Positions 23,577 to 32,689 are shown, counted from the stretch's first letter. The stretch: 64,000 bases of DNA from Candidatus Kurthia intestinigallinarum (GCF_003991225.1 NZ_JTFC01000031.1:806001-870000), one strand, 5' to 3'. The notes: a model not told the origin generated them from the sequence alone. Program-made: numbers and translations.

Positions 23577-25757
23577 TTACTTGTCGTCGTTGTTAAACAG
23601 CCCTTTTAGCGCATCTGAGAATGGGTTATTTAAAGGCTCTTCTTCCTTGTTTTGTTGCTTCATATACTTATTCACATCACGTTTTGAAACTTTGGTCTTA
23701 CCAGCGTCTTTTTTGCGTTTTTCAAATGCTGATAATTTTTCACGATACCCACATTTACAAGTAAAAATTCGTCCGTCTCCCTCACCACGTAGTTCCAACT
23801 TCTTATGACATGTAGGACAACGAGCATTTGTTAGCTGTGAAACTTTCTTTTTGTAGCCACATTCACGGTCCTGACAAATCAGCATTTTACCGCGTTTGCC
23901 ATTCACTTCTAATAGAAGCTTGCCGCACTCTGGACAGCGCTTCCCTGTCACATTATCATGCTTGAATTTACGGTCGCTCATCTTAATTTCCTTTACTGAT
24001 TTTTGCGTAAATGAAATCATGCGATCCATAAATTGTTTTTTCTTCGCCTTGCCTTGTGCAATTTTCGTTAATTCTTTTTCCCACTCTGCTGTTAAGGCAG
24101 GTGATTTCAAATCTTCTGGCGCTAAATCAAGTAATTGACGACCTTTTGATGTCGCATACAAGTCATTCCCCTTTTTCTCGATAACAAATGATTTAAAGAG
24201 CTTTTCTATAATATCGGCACGTGTCGCCACCGTTCCAATACCGCCTGTTTCATTTAATGTTTGAATTAATTCTTTTGATTCCCCTTGCATAAACTGCGCT
24301 GGATTTTCCATCGCCGCAAGAAGCGTTCCTTCATTGAACGGTGCAGGTGGCTTCGTTTGACCTGATGTTTGTGCAACAGCACGCACCTCTAACTTGGCAC
24401 CTTTTTGGTAATCGGGTAATGATACCGTATCATCCTCATCATGGTTATACACCGCGCGCCAGCCCTGGTCACGTACAGTATTTCCTTTTGCCGTAAATAA
24501 TTCATTACCTACTTTTAATGTCACAACTGTTTGATCATACACATAAGGGCCATAAAATACTGCTAGGAAGCGTTTGACGATCAGATCATATAGCTTACGT
24601 TCTTTATCAGATAAATTCGGTAAAATAACCGGCTCCTCTGTTGGAATGATGGCATGGTGGTCCGACACTTTCGCATCATTAATGACACCTTTTTGTGCTT
24701 GCACCGTTGTGTGACGTAATAGCGCATTGGCCGCCTGACGTGAATCGCCACTAGTCGTCGCCTTAATACGCTCTTTAAATGTTCCTTGAATATCCGCTGT
24801 TAAATGCTTCGAATCAGTACGCGGATAGGTCACGATTTTATGGTGCTCATATAAATGCTGTAGCGTTGATAACGTTTCTTTTGCTGACCAGCTCCAGCGT
24901 TTATGCGCCTCTTTTTGTAGCTCCGTTAAATCAAATAATGTTGGTGCATATTTTTTCTTCGGCGTTGTTTTGACATCGACAATTTCGCCTGAATGAACCG
25001 AATCTAAGCTTTTTAAAATACGGTCCACTTTTTCTTTATCAAATGACTGTGCTTGGTTTGAACCTTGCTCATGCCATGTGAATGTTGTTTTATTCGTTAG
25101 GGCTTGTAGACCGTAGAATGTTTTTGGTTTAAAGTTTTTAATTTGCTGCTCACGTTCATAAATCATCGCCAGTGTTGGTGTTTGCACACGACCACATGAT
25201 AGCTGTGCATTATGCTTTACCGTTAAGGCACGTGTTGCATTAATCCCAACGACCCAGTCAGCCTCGGCACGCGCAACTGCCGCTTCGTATAGTGCATCAT
25301 ATTTATGACCATCTTGTAGCTTCGCAAATCCTTCTTTGATTGCTTTATCCGTTACAGAAGAAATCCATAAACGTTTAATTGGTTTTTTCGATTTTGCTTT
25401 CACTAAAATCCAGCGCGCAACTAATTCACCCTCACGCCCTGCATCGGTTGCGATAATAACTTCGTTAATGTCACCGCGATTTAATAAACTTTTTACTGCA
25501 TTAAATTGCTTCGTTGTTTGACGAATCGGTACTAATTTAAATGGTTCCGGCACGATTGGTAGATCGTCCATTTTCCACTCTTTATATTTGTTGTCGTATT
25601 GCTCAGGGTCTGCGTGTGTCACAAGATGACCAAGCGCCCATGTTACGACATATTTATCGCCTTCTAAGCTACCATTGCCTTTTTTCGTACATTTTAGGAC
25701 GCGTGCAATGTCGCGACCAACTGACGGTTTCTCAGCGATAACTAATGATTTTGCCAT
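23577..25757 (-). CDS. topB: DNA topoisomerase III
   Basis: Type IA topoisomerase of 726 residues that relaxes or decatenates DNA through a 5'-phosphotyrosine. TOPRIM: SLVIAEKPSVGRDIA at the N-terminus and ATDAGREGELVA near 103. QLSCGRVQTPT near 187 and the catalytic tyrosine in TYPRTDSKHL near 310 are present. The C-terminus holds C4-type zinc modules (CPECGKLLLEVNGKRGKMLIC; CPTCHKKL...CKCGYR), then a basic tail. Start taken as ATG 25757 (MAKSLVIAE) with AAAGGA 11 bases upstream. Chromosomal context, no conjugative genes nearby. Confidence 0.93.
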   Translation of the reverse strand: MAKSLVIAEKPSVGRDIARVLKCTKKGNGSLEGDKYVVTWALGHLVTHADPEQYDNKYKEWKMDDLPIVPEPFKLVPIRQTTKQFNAVKSLLNRGDINEVIIATDAGREGELVARWILVKAKSKKPIKRLWISSVTDKAIKEGFAKLQDGHKYDALYEAAVARAEADWVVGINATRALTVKHNAQLSCGRVQTPTLAMIYEREQQIKNFKPKTFYGLQALTNKTTFTWHEQGSNQAQSFDKEKVDRILKSLDSVHSGEIVDVKTTPKKKYAPTLFDLTELQKEAHKRWSWSAKETLSTLQHLYEHHKIVTYPRTDSKHLTADIQGTFKERIKATTSGDSRQAANALLRHTTVQAQKGVINDAKVSDHHAIIPTEEPVILPNLSDKERKLYDLIVKRFLAVFYGPYVYDQTVVTLKVGNELFTAKGNTVRDQGWRAVYNHDEDDTVSLPDYQKGAKLEVRAVAQTSGQTKPPAPFNEGTLLAAMENPAQFMQGESKELIQTLNETGGIGTVATRADIIEKLFKSFVIEKKGNDLYATSKGRQLLDLAPEDLKSPALTAEWEKELTKIAQGKAKKKQFMDRMISFTQKSVKEIKMSDRKFKHDNVTGKRCPECGKLLLEVNGKRGKMLICQDRECGYKKKVSQLTNARCPTCHKKLELRGEGDGRIFTCKCGYREKLSAFEKRKKDAGKTKVSKRDVNKYMKQQNKEEEPLNNPFSDALKGLFNNDDK

Positions 25758-25814
25758 ATCTCTCATTCCTTTCGATGCTTTTATTATAACGGAATGTAGA
25801 CGATGTTTGCGACC

Positions 25815-27518
25815 TTACAATGCCTCATAGAGCTTTTCGAGCTGCTGTGTAAGATGCGCATCCTCTGTATGCGTAAGTTTTCGTTCTAAGAATGTAATTT
25901 CGCGCTCAATCGCTTGCGCACGCTGTTTATCCTTCGCAAAGTCATAAGGCCCATCATGCATCGTGACACATTCATGCTCAATCCATGCTGTACGCGTGAA
26001 TAATTTCTCTAAAAAATAGCGGTCATGACTAACAGCGATAACGGTGCCATCAAAGTTTTCAAGCGTTTCTTCAAGCACCTCACGCGATTCAATGTCGAGA
26101 TGATTCGTCGGCTCATCAAGTAAAAGTAAATTGACCTTTTGCTGCATGAGCTGCGCAAGACGTAGCCGCATTTTCTCGCCACCACTTAAGTCCTTCACCT
26201 TTTTAAAAACGTCATAGCCATAAAATAAAAACTGCGCGAGTATATGACGTGCCTCGCCCTCTGTCACTGCGACCTCATCACGAAAGGCATCGATTAGCCG
26301 GTCCTCTGGCTGAAATGTATCAAACTGCTGGGCAAGATAGCCGATTTGCACATTGCTGCCGAGCTTTACACTTCCGTCGTAAGCTTCGCGCTCGGCGAGT
26401 AATAGTTTTAAAATCGTCGACTTACCTGTGCCATTATCGCCTACAATCGCCAATTTATCCTGCCAGTAAATGCTAAAATTTGCTTCAAAAAATAAAACCC
26501 GATTCCCCGCACAGGCGGTCACATCTTCAAAAGCTGCAACCTCCTTACCACTCCTAGACTCTGCTTGCAGTGCAAGATTCATTTTCTTCGCAACTACTGG
26601 CTTTTTCACGACTTCAATACGTGCTAGTGCCTTTTCCATCATTTTTGCCTTGCGGAATAAATCCGGGTTTGGTGGTGATGCCTCGTTCGCCCATTGACGT
26701 AATCTACGAATAGATTCCTTCATTTTTTTTATCTTTTTTTGCTGTTCATTGTACTGCGAAAACTGCGACGCAATATGCGCCTCTTTTGCGGCCACATATG
26801 CATCATAATTCCCTTGGCTAACAAAGGCTTCGCCGTCTTCAAGCTCAATAATTTGCTCGGCCACTTCATTCATAAAACGACGGTCATGACTAACGACAAT
26901 CACAGTGCCGTCAAATTGCTTCACATAATATTCAAGCCATTCAATCGCACGTAAATCTAAGTGATTCGTCGGTTCATCAAGCAATAAAATCGTCGGCTCA
27001 CCAAGCAAAATATGCGCGAGCATGACTTTCGTTTTTTCGCCGCCGCTTAGTGCCTCGAACGGCTTATCTAAAAATAGGGCGATGCCTAAACCATTCGCAA
27101 CGGTCATCATCTTCGACTGCATTTCATAGCCACCAAGTTGCATAAAGCGCTCCTGTAGCTCACCGTATTTTTCGAGTACACGGTCATCCATCTCTCTAGC
27201 CATTTGTGCCTCGAGCTGTTGCATCGTTTGCTGCATATTTTGTAAGTCATGAAACGCATGCAGTAGCACCTCTTCGACTGTCTCTATTCCGTATTGTGGA
27301 ATTTGATGAAGGTAGCCGATTTTGCTATCCTTTGGTGTAATAATGCGCCCACTGTCGATGCTATCTACCGCCGCAATCAGGCGTAGAAGCGACGTTTTCC
27401 CTGTGCCATTGCGTCCGACGAGTGCGACGTGCTTCCCTGTAGGAATCGTGATATCTAGGTCTTTAAAAAGCGTATTACCGCCCACTGTTTTTGTTATGTT
27501 TTCTACTTTTACTGTCAT
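25815..27518 (-). CDS. ABC-F family ATPase, possible antibiotic-resistance (ribosome protection) protein
   Basis: 567 residues with two ABC domains and no membrane segment: Walker A GRNGTGKTS near 35 and GDNGTGKST near 357; signatures LSGGEKTK and LSGGEKMR; Walker B LLLDEPTNHLDL and LLLDEPTNHLDI. The interdomain linker (about 235-310) is long and charged (KKIKKMKESIRRLRQWANE), as in ribosome-binding ABC-F proteins. Start taken as ATG 27518 behind GGAGGAAAATAC. Preceded by a 41-codon leader and an attenuator, as in inducible vmlR/lmo0919-type genes, which favours a resistance role. Which drug, if any, is unknown. Confidence 0.85.
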   Translation of the reverse strand: MTVKVENITKTVGGNTLFKDLDITIPTGKHVALVGRNGTGKTSLLRLIAAVDSIDSGRIITPKDSKIGYLHQIPQYGIETVEEVLLHAFHDLQNMQQTMQQLEAQMAREMDDRVLEKYGELQERFMQLGGYEMQSKMMTVANGLGIALFLDKPFEALSGGEKTKVMLAHILLGEPTILLLDEPTNHLDLRAIEWLEYYVKQFDGTVIVVSHDRRFMNEVAEQIIELEDGEAFVSQGNYDAYVAAKEAHIASQFSQYNEQQKKIKKMKESIRRLRQWANEASPPNPDLFRKAKMMEKALARIEVVKKPVVAKKMNLALQAESRSGKEVAAFEDVTACAGNRVLFFEANFSIYWQDKLAIVGDNGTGKSTILKLLLAEREAYDGSVKLGSNVQIGYLAQQFDTFQPEDRLIDAFRDEVAVTEGEARHILAQFLFYGYDVFKKVKDLSGGEKMRLRLAQLMQQKVNLLLLDEPTNHLDIESREVLEETLENFDGTVIAVSHDRYFLEKLFTRTAWIEHECVTMHDGPYDFAKDKQRAQAIEREITFLERKLTHTEDAHLTQQLEKLYEAL

Positions 27519-27550
27519 TGTATTTTCCTCCATACAACGCAGCTGAGCAT

Positions 27551-27588
27551 ACAAAAAAGGACTGCTCATCAACGAACAGTCCTTTCAT
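27551..27588 (-). terminator. Attenuator before the ABC-F gene
   Basis: AAAGGACTGTTC / GAGCAGTCCTTT (27556-27567 and 27574-27585, one G-U) with loop GTTGAT and a T-run, lying between the leader ORF stop (27622) and the ABC-F start (27518). Its placement inside the 5' leader marks it as a regulatory terminator. Confidence 0.75.
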
Positions 27589-27621
27589 TTTATGAAAAGA
27601 ATGAAGTTCATCAGCTACGTT

Positions 27622-27747
27622 TTAATTTGATGTTGTGTTAAAAAAGGGCGTACGAATCCCGTTAGCATCAAATTTGAACGTAATGACACGTGCAAAATAA
27701 AGCGCATTATCTAATTGTGCAGATGTCATATAAGCTGAGTTTTTCAT
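27622..27747 (-). CDS. 41-residue leader peptide upstream of ABC-F
   Basis: ATG 27747 follows a strong CGGAGGTGAAAAGA site; the frame runs to TAA at 27622-27624. The peptide starts MKNSAYMTSAQLD and ends PFFNTTSN. It is not similar to anything I recognise. The strong initiation signal, position before a terminator and the ABC-F gene behind it suggest ribosome-mediated attenuation. It could alternatively be an independent small protein. Confidence 0.6.
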   Translation of the reverse strand: MKNSAYMTSAQLDNALYFARVITFKFDANGIRTPFFNTTSN

Positions 27748-27791
27748 TCTTTTCACCTCCGATTCGAAATAGTTGCCACTATTGTAGCATG

Positions 27792-27806
27792 AACTTTCTG
27801 AAAAGT
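27792..27806. promoter_or_regulatory. CodY-like box (13/15) before the leader ORF
   Basis: AACTTTCTGAAAAGT against AATTTTCWGAAAATT, 45 bp upstream of the leader start. Weaker than those at 15945 and 21505. Confidence 0.25.
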
Positions 27807-27812
27807 ATAATT

Positions 27813-28073
27813 TTAATCACCAAAGCCAAATACTTTTTGCTCTTCTGTTTCATATTTACGGCCTAAATTCTCGCTATCACGACTAATTTCAAGTGTCACA
27901 ATATACTTCACACGTTCGTCATCTACTGTTTCTTTGTGCTGCGCTGCAACCTCAACATGGTCTAACTCATACGTTTTGGCGTACGCTTTTAAATCCTCTA
28001 ATGACTCGGCCATATCGTCCTCGTCTTCAATAAAAATGATTAGCTCGACTTCTTGTAGTTGTTTTTCAATCAT
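27813..28073 (-). CDS. Small acidic hypothetical protein
   Basis: 86 residues, strongly acidic (EDEDDMAESLEDL), predicted alpha/beta with an ending VFGFGD. ATG 28073 is placed seven bases after AGAGGTGAC; the frame start nine bases earlier is a GTG in that site. No family recognised. Single gene between a terminator and the ABC-F leader. Confidence 0.65.
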   Translation of the reverse strand: MIEKQLQEVELIIFIEDEDDMAESLEDLKAYAKTYELDHVEVAAQHKETVDDERVKYIVTLEISRDSENLGRKYETEEQKVFGFGD

Positions 28074-28104
28074 CTTCGTCACCTCTTGCCTCGAGTATAA
28101 CAGA

Positions 28105-28143
28105 AAGAGGCCCTCACTGCGTGATGCAGTGAAGGCCCCTTTT
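28105..28143 (-). terminator. Terminator of the flavin reductase gene
   Basis: AAGAGGCCCTCACTGC / GCAGTGAAGGCCCCTTTT nearly perfect stem, three bases beyond the stop at 28147; the minus strand ends in a T-rich run. Confidence 0.8.
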
Positions 28144-28146
28144 AGA

Positions 28147-28710
28147 TTAATGCTGATCGATTGTTTCTTTCGGTAAAATCTTGCTCATTTCACAGTATTT
28201 TACGAACACGCGCGCAAGCTCTTGTAGACGTTCTTGTACATTTTGGTCCGTAATATTATTATCTGCATCAAAGTGAGAAGAATGTGTGTACACATAGTTT
28301 GGTGTTACTAAACAACGGAAGTAATCAAGAATCGGTTTTAATTGGTTTTCAACAACGAGGTGATGCTGATACGTTCCGCCGTTCGCTACGATTGATACTG
28401 GTTTATAGCGCAGTGCTTTCGGATGTAAGAAATCAAAAGCATTTTTCAAGACGCCTGGAATGGAACCTTGGAAAATAGGTGTTGCGAAAATATAACCATC
28501 TGCTGATTCAATTTTCTTCACCATCTCTTGTAGGCCTTCGTTGTATTGCTCGAATGGACGACCATCAACGATTTCGTGTTGATAATCTGAAAACGTTAAG
28601 ATTTCAAGCTCTAAACTTGAATCGAATTGTGCAATATATTTTTGAACTTGTTCTAAAATAGCACCTGTTTTACGACCAAGCACTGTACCATCAACAAGTA
28701 AGATTTTCAT
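28147..28710 (-). CDS. NADPH-dependent FMN reductase / flavodoxin-fold quinone reductase
   Basis: 187 residues of the NADPH-dependent FMN reductase family: MKILLVDGT N-terminal strand with the phosphate loop GTVLGRKTGAI, then the flavin-contact loop TPIFQGSIPGVLKNAFDFL near 80-98 and ANGGTYQHH near 114. It reduces FMN or quinones with NAD(P)H in the cytoplasm; the exact substrate is not visible. Start taken as ATG 28710 behind GGAGGTTACACC. Monocistronic. Confidence 0.82.
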   Translation of the reverse strand: MKILLVDGTVLGRKTGAILEQVQKYIAQFDSSLELEILTFSDYQHEIVDGRPFEQYNEGLQEMVKKIESADGYIFATPIFQGSIPGVLKNAFDFLHPKALRYKPVSIVANGGTYQHHLVVENQLKPILDYFRCLVTPNYVYTHSSHFDADNNITDQNVQERLQELARVFVKYCEMSKILPKETIDQH

Positions 28711-28810
28711 AGGTGTAACCTCCAAAGAATTTCATTATTTACTCGTATTGTATCAGTGATAATCATTTTCAGAAAGACTTTCCGAATAAATTCAGTCTTT
28801 TGAATGAAGC

Positions 28811-29629
28811 TTATAGTGCTGCTACGACGCCTTTAATAAGCCCTGTAAATTTCTTATTTACTTGTGCTGCTACATCGATTACTTCTTGATGATTTAATGG
28901 TTGGTCAAGAACGCCAGCTGCCATATTCGTTAGGCAAGAAATTCCTAGTACACGCATTTGTCCATGACGTGCAATAATCGCTTCTGGTACTGTCGACATA
29001 CCAACCGCATCCGCACCTAATGTACGAATCATACGGATTTCAGCAGGTGTTTCATATGTTGGACCACTCCACCAAGCATATACGCCTGTTTGTAGATCAA
29101 AGCCTTGCTGTGCTGCAACGTCTGCTGCAAGCTTGCGTAAGTCCTTGTCGTATAAGTTCGACATATCTGGGAAGCGTGTGCCTAGCTCATCATTATTTGG
29201 TCCGATTAATGGATTTTGACCTGTTAAGTTAATATGGTCTTCAATTAACATTAAGTCACCCGGTTTAAAGTCTGTATTTACTGCACCACATGCATTTGTG
29301 ACGATTAATTGCTCGATGCCTAGTGCTTTCATGACGCGCACAGGGAATGTTACTTCATCCATTGAGAAGCCTTCGTAGTAGTGAAAACGACCTTTCATCG
29401 CTAGGACAATCTTGCCTTCTAATTCACCAATGACAAGTTCATTGGCATGGCCGATAGCACCTGATTTTGCGAAGTTTGGAATGTCTGTATAAGGGATGAC
29501 TGTGGCATTTTCAACCTCATCTGCTAATGTACCAAGGCCTGAGCCAAGAATAAGACCTACTTGTGGCTGCACCGTAATTTTTTCTAAAATAAAATCGCGT
29601 GTTTCATTAATTTGCTCGATAGTATGCAT
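28811..29629 (-). CDS. pupG: Purine nucleoside phosphorylase (trimeric type)
   Basis: 272 residues; phosphorolysis of guanosine/inosine and deoxy forms to base and (deoxy)ribose 1-phosphate. Phosphate loop GLILGSGLG near 26, MKGRFHYYEGFSMDEVTFPVRVMK near 78-101, NACGAVN near 113, and GPTYETPAEIRM-GADAVGMSTVPE near 188-212, the signature of the PNP/MTAP family. Length and sequence fit B. subtilis PupG. ATG 29629 with GGAGAGAATCCT upstream. Alone here, not next to drm as in B. subtilis. Confidence 0.9.
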   Translation of the reverse strand: MHTIEQINETRDFILEKITVQPQVGLILGSGLGTLADEVENATVIPYTDIPNFAKSGAIGHANELVIGELEGKIVLAMKGRFHYYEGFSMDEVTFPVRVMKALGIEQLIVTNACGAVNTDFKPGDLMLIEDHINLTGQNPLIGPNNDELGTRFPDMSNLYDKDLRKLAADVAAQQGFDLQTGVYAWWSGPTYETPAEIRMIRTLGADAVGMSTVPEAIIARHGQMRVLGISCLTNMAAGVLDQPLNHQEVIDVAAQVNKKFTGLIKGVVAAL

Positions 29630-29778
29630 AGGATTCTCTCCGTTCTATTATTTATCTTTTTTAGTTTACTAAATATCTGCCCGTATTGTGAACTCGAAAC
29701 AATTGTAATGCGGAATTAATTGAACGTATGTTACAATTAACAGCAATGACAACCTAAGTAAAGAAGGAGCTTTTTTAA

Positions 29779-29967
29779 ATGGCTACAAAATCAGAAATTG
29801 AATATCAAATTTTAGAGTTAAAAAGCGACTATATCCGTCAACAAGGTGATATCGAAAAAATCGAATCAACGGGGCATCATGAGCAACTAGAAAAAGCTGA
29901 GCAACGCCTGACAGATATGGAAAACGAATTAGCATTACTAAACAAACAGCTTCAAGAATTACAATAA
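29779..29967 (+). CDS. Small coiled-coil protein
   Basis: 62 residues, almost entirely a predicted coiled coil with heptad-like Leu/Ile (EIEYQILELKSDY, ELALLNKQLQELQ). ATG 29779 follows AAGAAGGAGC. Followed by its own terminator. Unknown function; the codon use and ribosome site support it being real. Confidence 0.6.
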   Translation: MATKSEIEYQILELKSDYIRQQGDIEKIESTGHHEQLEKAEQRLTDMENELALLNKQLQELQ

Positions 29968-29983
29968 ATTTCACGTTAACACA

Positions 29984-30018
29984 GCTCCAAAATGCTTCGG
30001 CGTTTCGGAGTTTTGTTT
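29984..30018 (+). terminator. Terminator with TTCG loop
   Basis: CTCCAAAATGC-TTCG-GCGTTTCGGAG, then TTTTGTTTT. One mismatch and one wobble in the stem. It ends the coiled-coil gene 30 bp before the next start. Confidence 0.75.
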
Positions 30019-30047
30019 TGCATATAATAGGAGGAAATAGTAGCAAC

Positions 30048-31604
30048 ATGGCAATTTTAACAGTAGATAAACTTGGTCACTCATTCGGGGACCGTACATT
30101 ATTCAAAGACGTATCATTCCGCATTGTCGAAGGCGAGCACGTTGGTCTTGTCGGCGCAAACGGCGTTGGTAAATCAACATTAATGAGCATCATCACAGGT
30201 CAAGCTGTCCATGATACAGGACGCGTAGAATGGCTACCAAAAACACATTACGGCTACCTTGACCAACATACCGTATTAACACCAGGAAAAACGATTCGTG
30301 ACACATTAAACGACGCATTCGCTATCCTATTTGAAAAAGAGCAAGAGCTAAATACAATCGCTGAAAAAATGGGCGATGCCACACCAGAAGAATTAGAGCA
30401 ATTACTAGAAGATATGGCAGAAGTACAAGATATGCTTGAAGCGGGCGACTTCTACACACTTGATATGAAAGTAGAAGAAGTAGCACGTGGTCTTGGCTTA
30501 GATGCAATTGGTCTTGACCGTGACGTCGCTGCCCTATCAGGTGGTCAACGTACAAAGCTATTACTTGCGAAGCTTTTACTTGAAAAACCAAAAGTATTAT
30601 TACTAGATGAACCGACCAACTATTTAGATGAAGAGCATATCGATTGGTTACGTACGTATTTAAAAGATTACCCACATGCATTCTTATTAATTTCACATGA
30701 TGTGGAATTCATGAATGATGTAGTAGGCGTTATTTTCCACCTAGAATTCTCTAAATTAACACGCTATACAGCATCTTATGAAAAATTCTTAGAGCTTGCA
30801 GAAATCAATAAACGTCAACATATCGACGCCTATGAAAAACAACAAGAATTCATCAAGCAACAAGAAACCTTTATCCAAAAAAATAAGGCGCGTTTCTCCA
30901 CAACAGGTCGTGCCAAATCTCGTCAAAAACAATTGGATCGTATGGAAATCATCGATCGTCCAGAAACGGCGTCAAAACCGACATTCCGTTTCGAAGAATC
31001 ACGTAGCTCAAGCCGCTATGTAGTCGAAGCAAAAGATTTAGTGATTGGTTATGACAAACCACTACTTCCACCACTTACATTCGAAATCGAACGTGGCGAA
31101 AAAATCGCGCTTGTTGGGATGAATGGTGTTGGTAAATCAACCTTACTAAAAACAATGCTTGGTAAAATCCCTGCACTCGATGGGAAAGTTGAGCGCGGTG
31201 ACTTCCTATTCCCATCTTACTTCGAACAAGAGGTAAAAGCCGGAAAAGAAACACCAATCGACGTTATCTGGAATGCGTATCCTAGCCTGACACAAGGTAC
31301 GGTTCGTTCATTACTAGCAAAAACTGGTCTAAAAAGTGAGCACATCAACCGCCCAATGAGCCAATTATCAGGTGGCGAACAAGCGAAAGTTCGTATTTGT
31401 AAATTGATGATGGATGAGTCAAACTGGATGCTATTTGATGAACCAACAAACCACTTAGATATCGATGCAAAAGAAGAGCTAAAACGTGCAATGAAAGAAT
31501 ATAAAGGCACAATCGTTCTCGTATCACATGAGCCTGAATTTTACGAAGGTCTTGTAACAAAAGTATGGGATGTTGCAGAATGGTTCTCTACTGGCCACCA
31601 ATAA
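30048..31604 (+). CDS. ABC-F family ATPase (housekeeping type)
   Basis: 518 residues with two ABC domains: Walker A GANGVGKST near 36 and GMNGVGKST near 353, signatures ALSGGQRTK and LSGGEQAK, Walker B LLLDEPTNYLDE and MLFDEPTNHLDI. The linker (about 245-315) contains KQQEFIKQQETFIQKNKAR and RAKSRQKQLDRM, the ribosome-facing segment of EttA/YfmM-like ABC-F proteins. The length agrees with B. subtilis YfmM, but I do not assign the symbol. Start ATG 30048 behind AGGAGGAAATAG. Unlike the ABC-F at 25815 it has no leader ORF. Confidence 0.85.
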   Translation: MAILTVDKLGHSFGDRTLFKDVSFRIVEGEHVGLVGANGVGKSTLMSIITGQAVHDTGRVEWLPKTHYGYLDQHTVLTPGKTIRDTLNDAFAILFEKEQELNTIAEKMGDATPEELEQLLEDMAEVQDMLEAGDFYTLDMKVEEVARGLGLDAIGLDRDVAALSGGQRTKLLLAKLLLEKPKVLLLDEPTNYLDEEHIDWLRTYLKDYPHAFLLISHDVEFMNDVVGVIFHLEFSKLTRYTASYEKFLELAEINKRQHIDAYEKQQEFIKQQETFIQKNKARFSTTGRAKSRQKQLDRMEIIDRPETASKPTFRFEESRSSSRYVVEAKDLVIGYDKPLLPPLTFEIERGEKIALVGMNGVGKSTLLKTMLGKIPALDGKVERGDFLFPSYFEQEVKAGKETPIDVIWNAYPSLTQGTVRSLLAKTGLKSEHINRPMSQLSGGEQAKVRICKLMMDESNWMLFDEPTNHLDIDAKEELKRAMKEYKGTIVLVSHEPEFYEGLVTKVWDVAEWFSTGHQ

Positions 31605-31611
31605 TTTTTTT

Positions 31612-31643
31612 GAGAATTACCCTTGTGGTAATTCTCTTTTTTT
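31612..31643 (+). terminator. Terminator of the second ABC-F gene
   Basis: GAGAATTACC-CTTGT-GGTAATTCTC followed by seven T. Confidence 0.9.
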
Positions 31644-31707
31644 ATGGATACAAGTGGCATCAGATGGAAAATGAGCGTAGACTAGTACATAAGGACGGTG
31701 TTTTATT

Positions 31708-32595
31708 TTGACAAATGATATAGCAGACAGTACAGCGCCCAGACGCACAGCTGGGCTCAAAAAAATCGCATTAAACTTCTTAGGCATTACCGCGGGAGCA
31801 CTTATTATGGCGATTGCACTTGAAAATGTTTTAATCCCCAATCAACTCATCGATGGCGGCGTAACCGGTATTGCCATGATGATTTCACACATGACCGGCC
31901 TCTCACTTGGCCTCTTTTTATTCATTTTAAACTTGCCATTTCTTTATTTTGGCTACAAACAAATCGGTAAAAGCTTTGCCATTTCTGTAACGTACGGCAT
32001 CCTCATTTTATCGCTTGCTACTACATTCATTCCACATCACGGCGCATTCACAAATGATACGCTACTCGCAACGGTACTCGGCGGCATTATGCTTGGTATT
32101 GGTGTCGGCATTGCGATTCGCTCAGGCGGTTGCTTAGATGGCAGTGAGACGCTCGCCATTATGTTCAATAAAAAATCTCCATTTTCAGTTGGTCAAATCA
32201 TTTTATTCATGAACTTATTTATTTTAGGTAGCGCGAGTTTTGTATTCGGACTCGACCGCGCGATGTATTCACTTATCGCCTATTTTATTGCATTTAAAAC
32301 GATTGACCTCGTATCGGAAGGCTTTAATCAAACGAAATCAATTTGGATTATTAGCGACAAACCGGACCTACTCGGCGAAAAAATTATGTTCCGCTTAGGT
32401 CGTGGCGTGACCTACTTAAACGGCCGTGGTGGCTACACAAATGATGAAAAACAAGTGATTTTCTGTGTCATTAGCCGTTTAGAAGAAGCAAAACTTAAAT
32501 CGATTGTAAAAGAAATCGACCCCACGGCATTCCTCGCATTTAGTAATATGTCGGAAATTAGTGGCGGTAACTTTAAAAAACAAGATATTCATTAA
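31708..32595 (+). CDS. YitT-family membrane protein
   Basis: 295 residues: an N-terminal DUF161 membrane part with five or six helices (NVLIPNQLIDGGVTGIAMM near 40; GIGVGIAIRSGGCLDGSETLA near 130) and a C-terminal soluble DUF2179 domain (about 210-290, YLNGRGGYTNDEKQVIFCVI). Typical YitT/YvjA architecture; function unknown, transporter-like. TTG start at 31708 with AAGGACGG upstream. Followed by a terminator. Confidence 0.82.
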   Translation: MTNDIADSTAPRRTAGLKKIALNFLGITAGALIMAIALENVLIPNQLIDGGVTGIAMMISHMTGLSLGLFLFILNLPFLYFGYKQIGKSFAISVTYGILILSLATTFIPHHGAFTNDTLLATVLGGIMLGIGVGIAIRSGGCLDGSETLAIMFNKKSPFSVGQIILFMNLFILGSASFVFGLDRAMYSLIAYFIAFKTIDLVSEGFNQTKSIWIISDKPDLLGEKIMFRLGRGVTYLNGRGGYTNDEKQVIFCVISRLEEAKLKSIVKEIDPTAFLAFSNMSEISGGNFKKQDIH

Positions 32596-32599
32596 AAGA

Positions 32600-32642
32600 A
32601 ATACGACCAAAGAAATTTCCGATTCTTTGATCGTATTTTTTT
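32600..32642 (+). terminator. Terminator of the YitT-type gene
   Basis: AATACGACCAAAGAA / TTCTTTGATCGTATT (one mismatch) with a following T-run. Confidence 0.85.
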
Positions 32643-32655
32643 GTCCATTTTGTGA

Positions 32656-32683
32656 AAGAAAACGCTTTCAAAATTGGTATAGT
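32656..32683 (+). promoter_or_regulatory. cre-like site overlapping an extended -10 promoter
   Basis: AAGAAAACGCTTTCA (32656-32670) matches the CcpA consensus WTGNAANCGNWWNCA at all but one position. TGGTATAGT (32675-32683) is an extended -10. The promoter would start transcription into the palindrome at 32690. Confidence 0.45.
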
Positions 32684-32689
32684 CTGATG

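Noticed and set aside
23577-25757. Topoisomerase III as evidence of an integrative conjugative element
   Set aside because: The neighbours are housekeeping genes; no relaxase, integrase, type IV secretion genes or att repeats are in the window.
28741-28810. Terminator after the purine nucleoside phosphorylase gene
   Set aside because: AAAGACT/AGTCTTT arms are present but with an uneven loop and no T-run; too weak to call.
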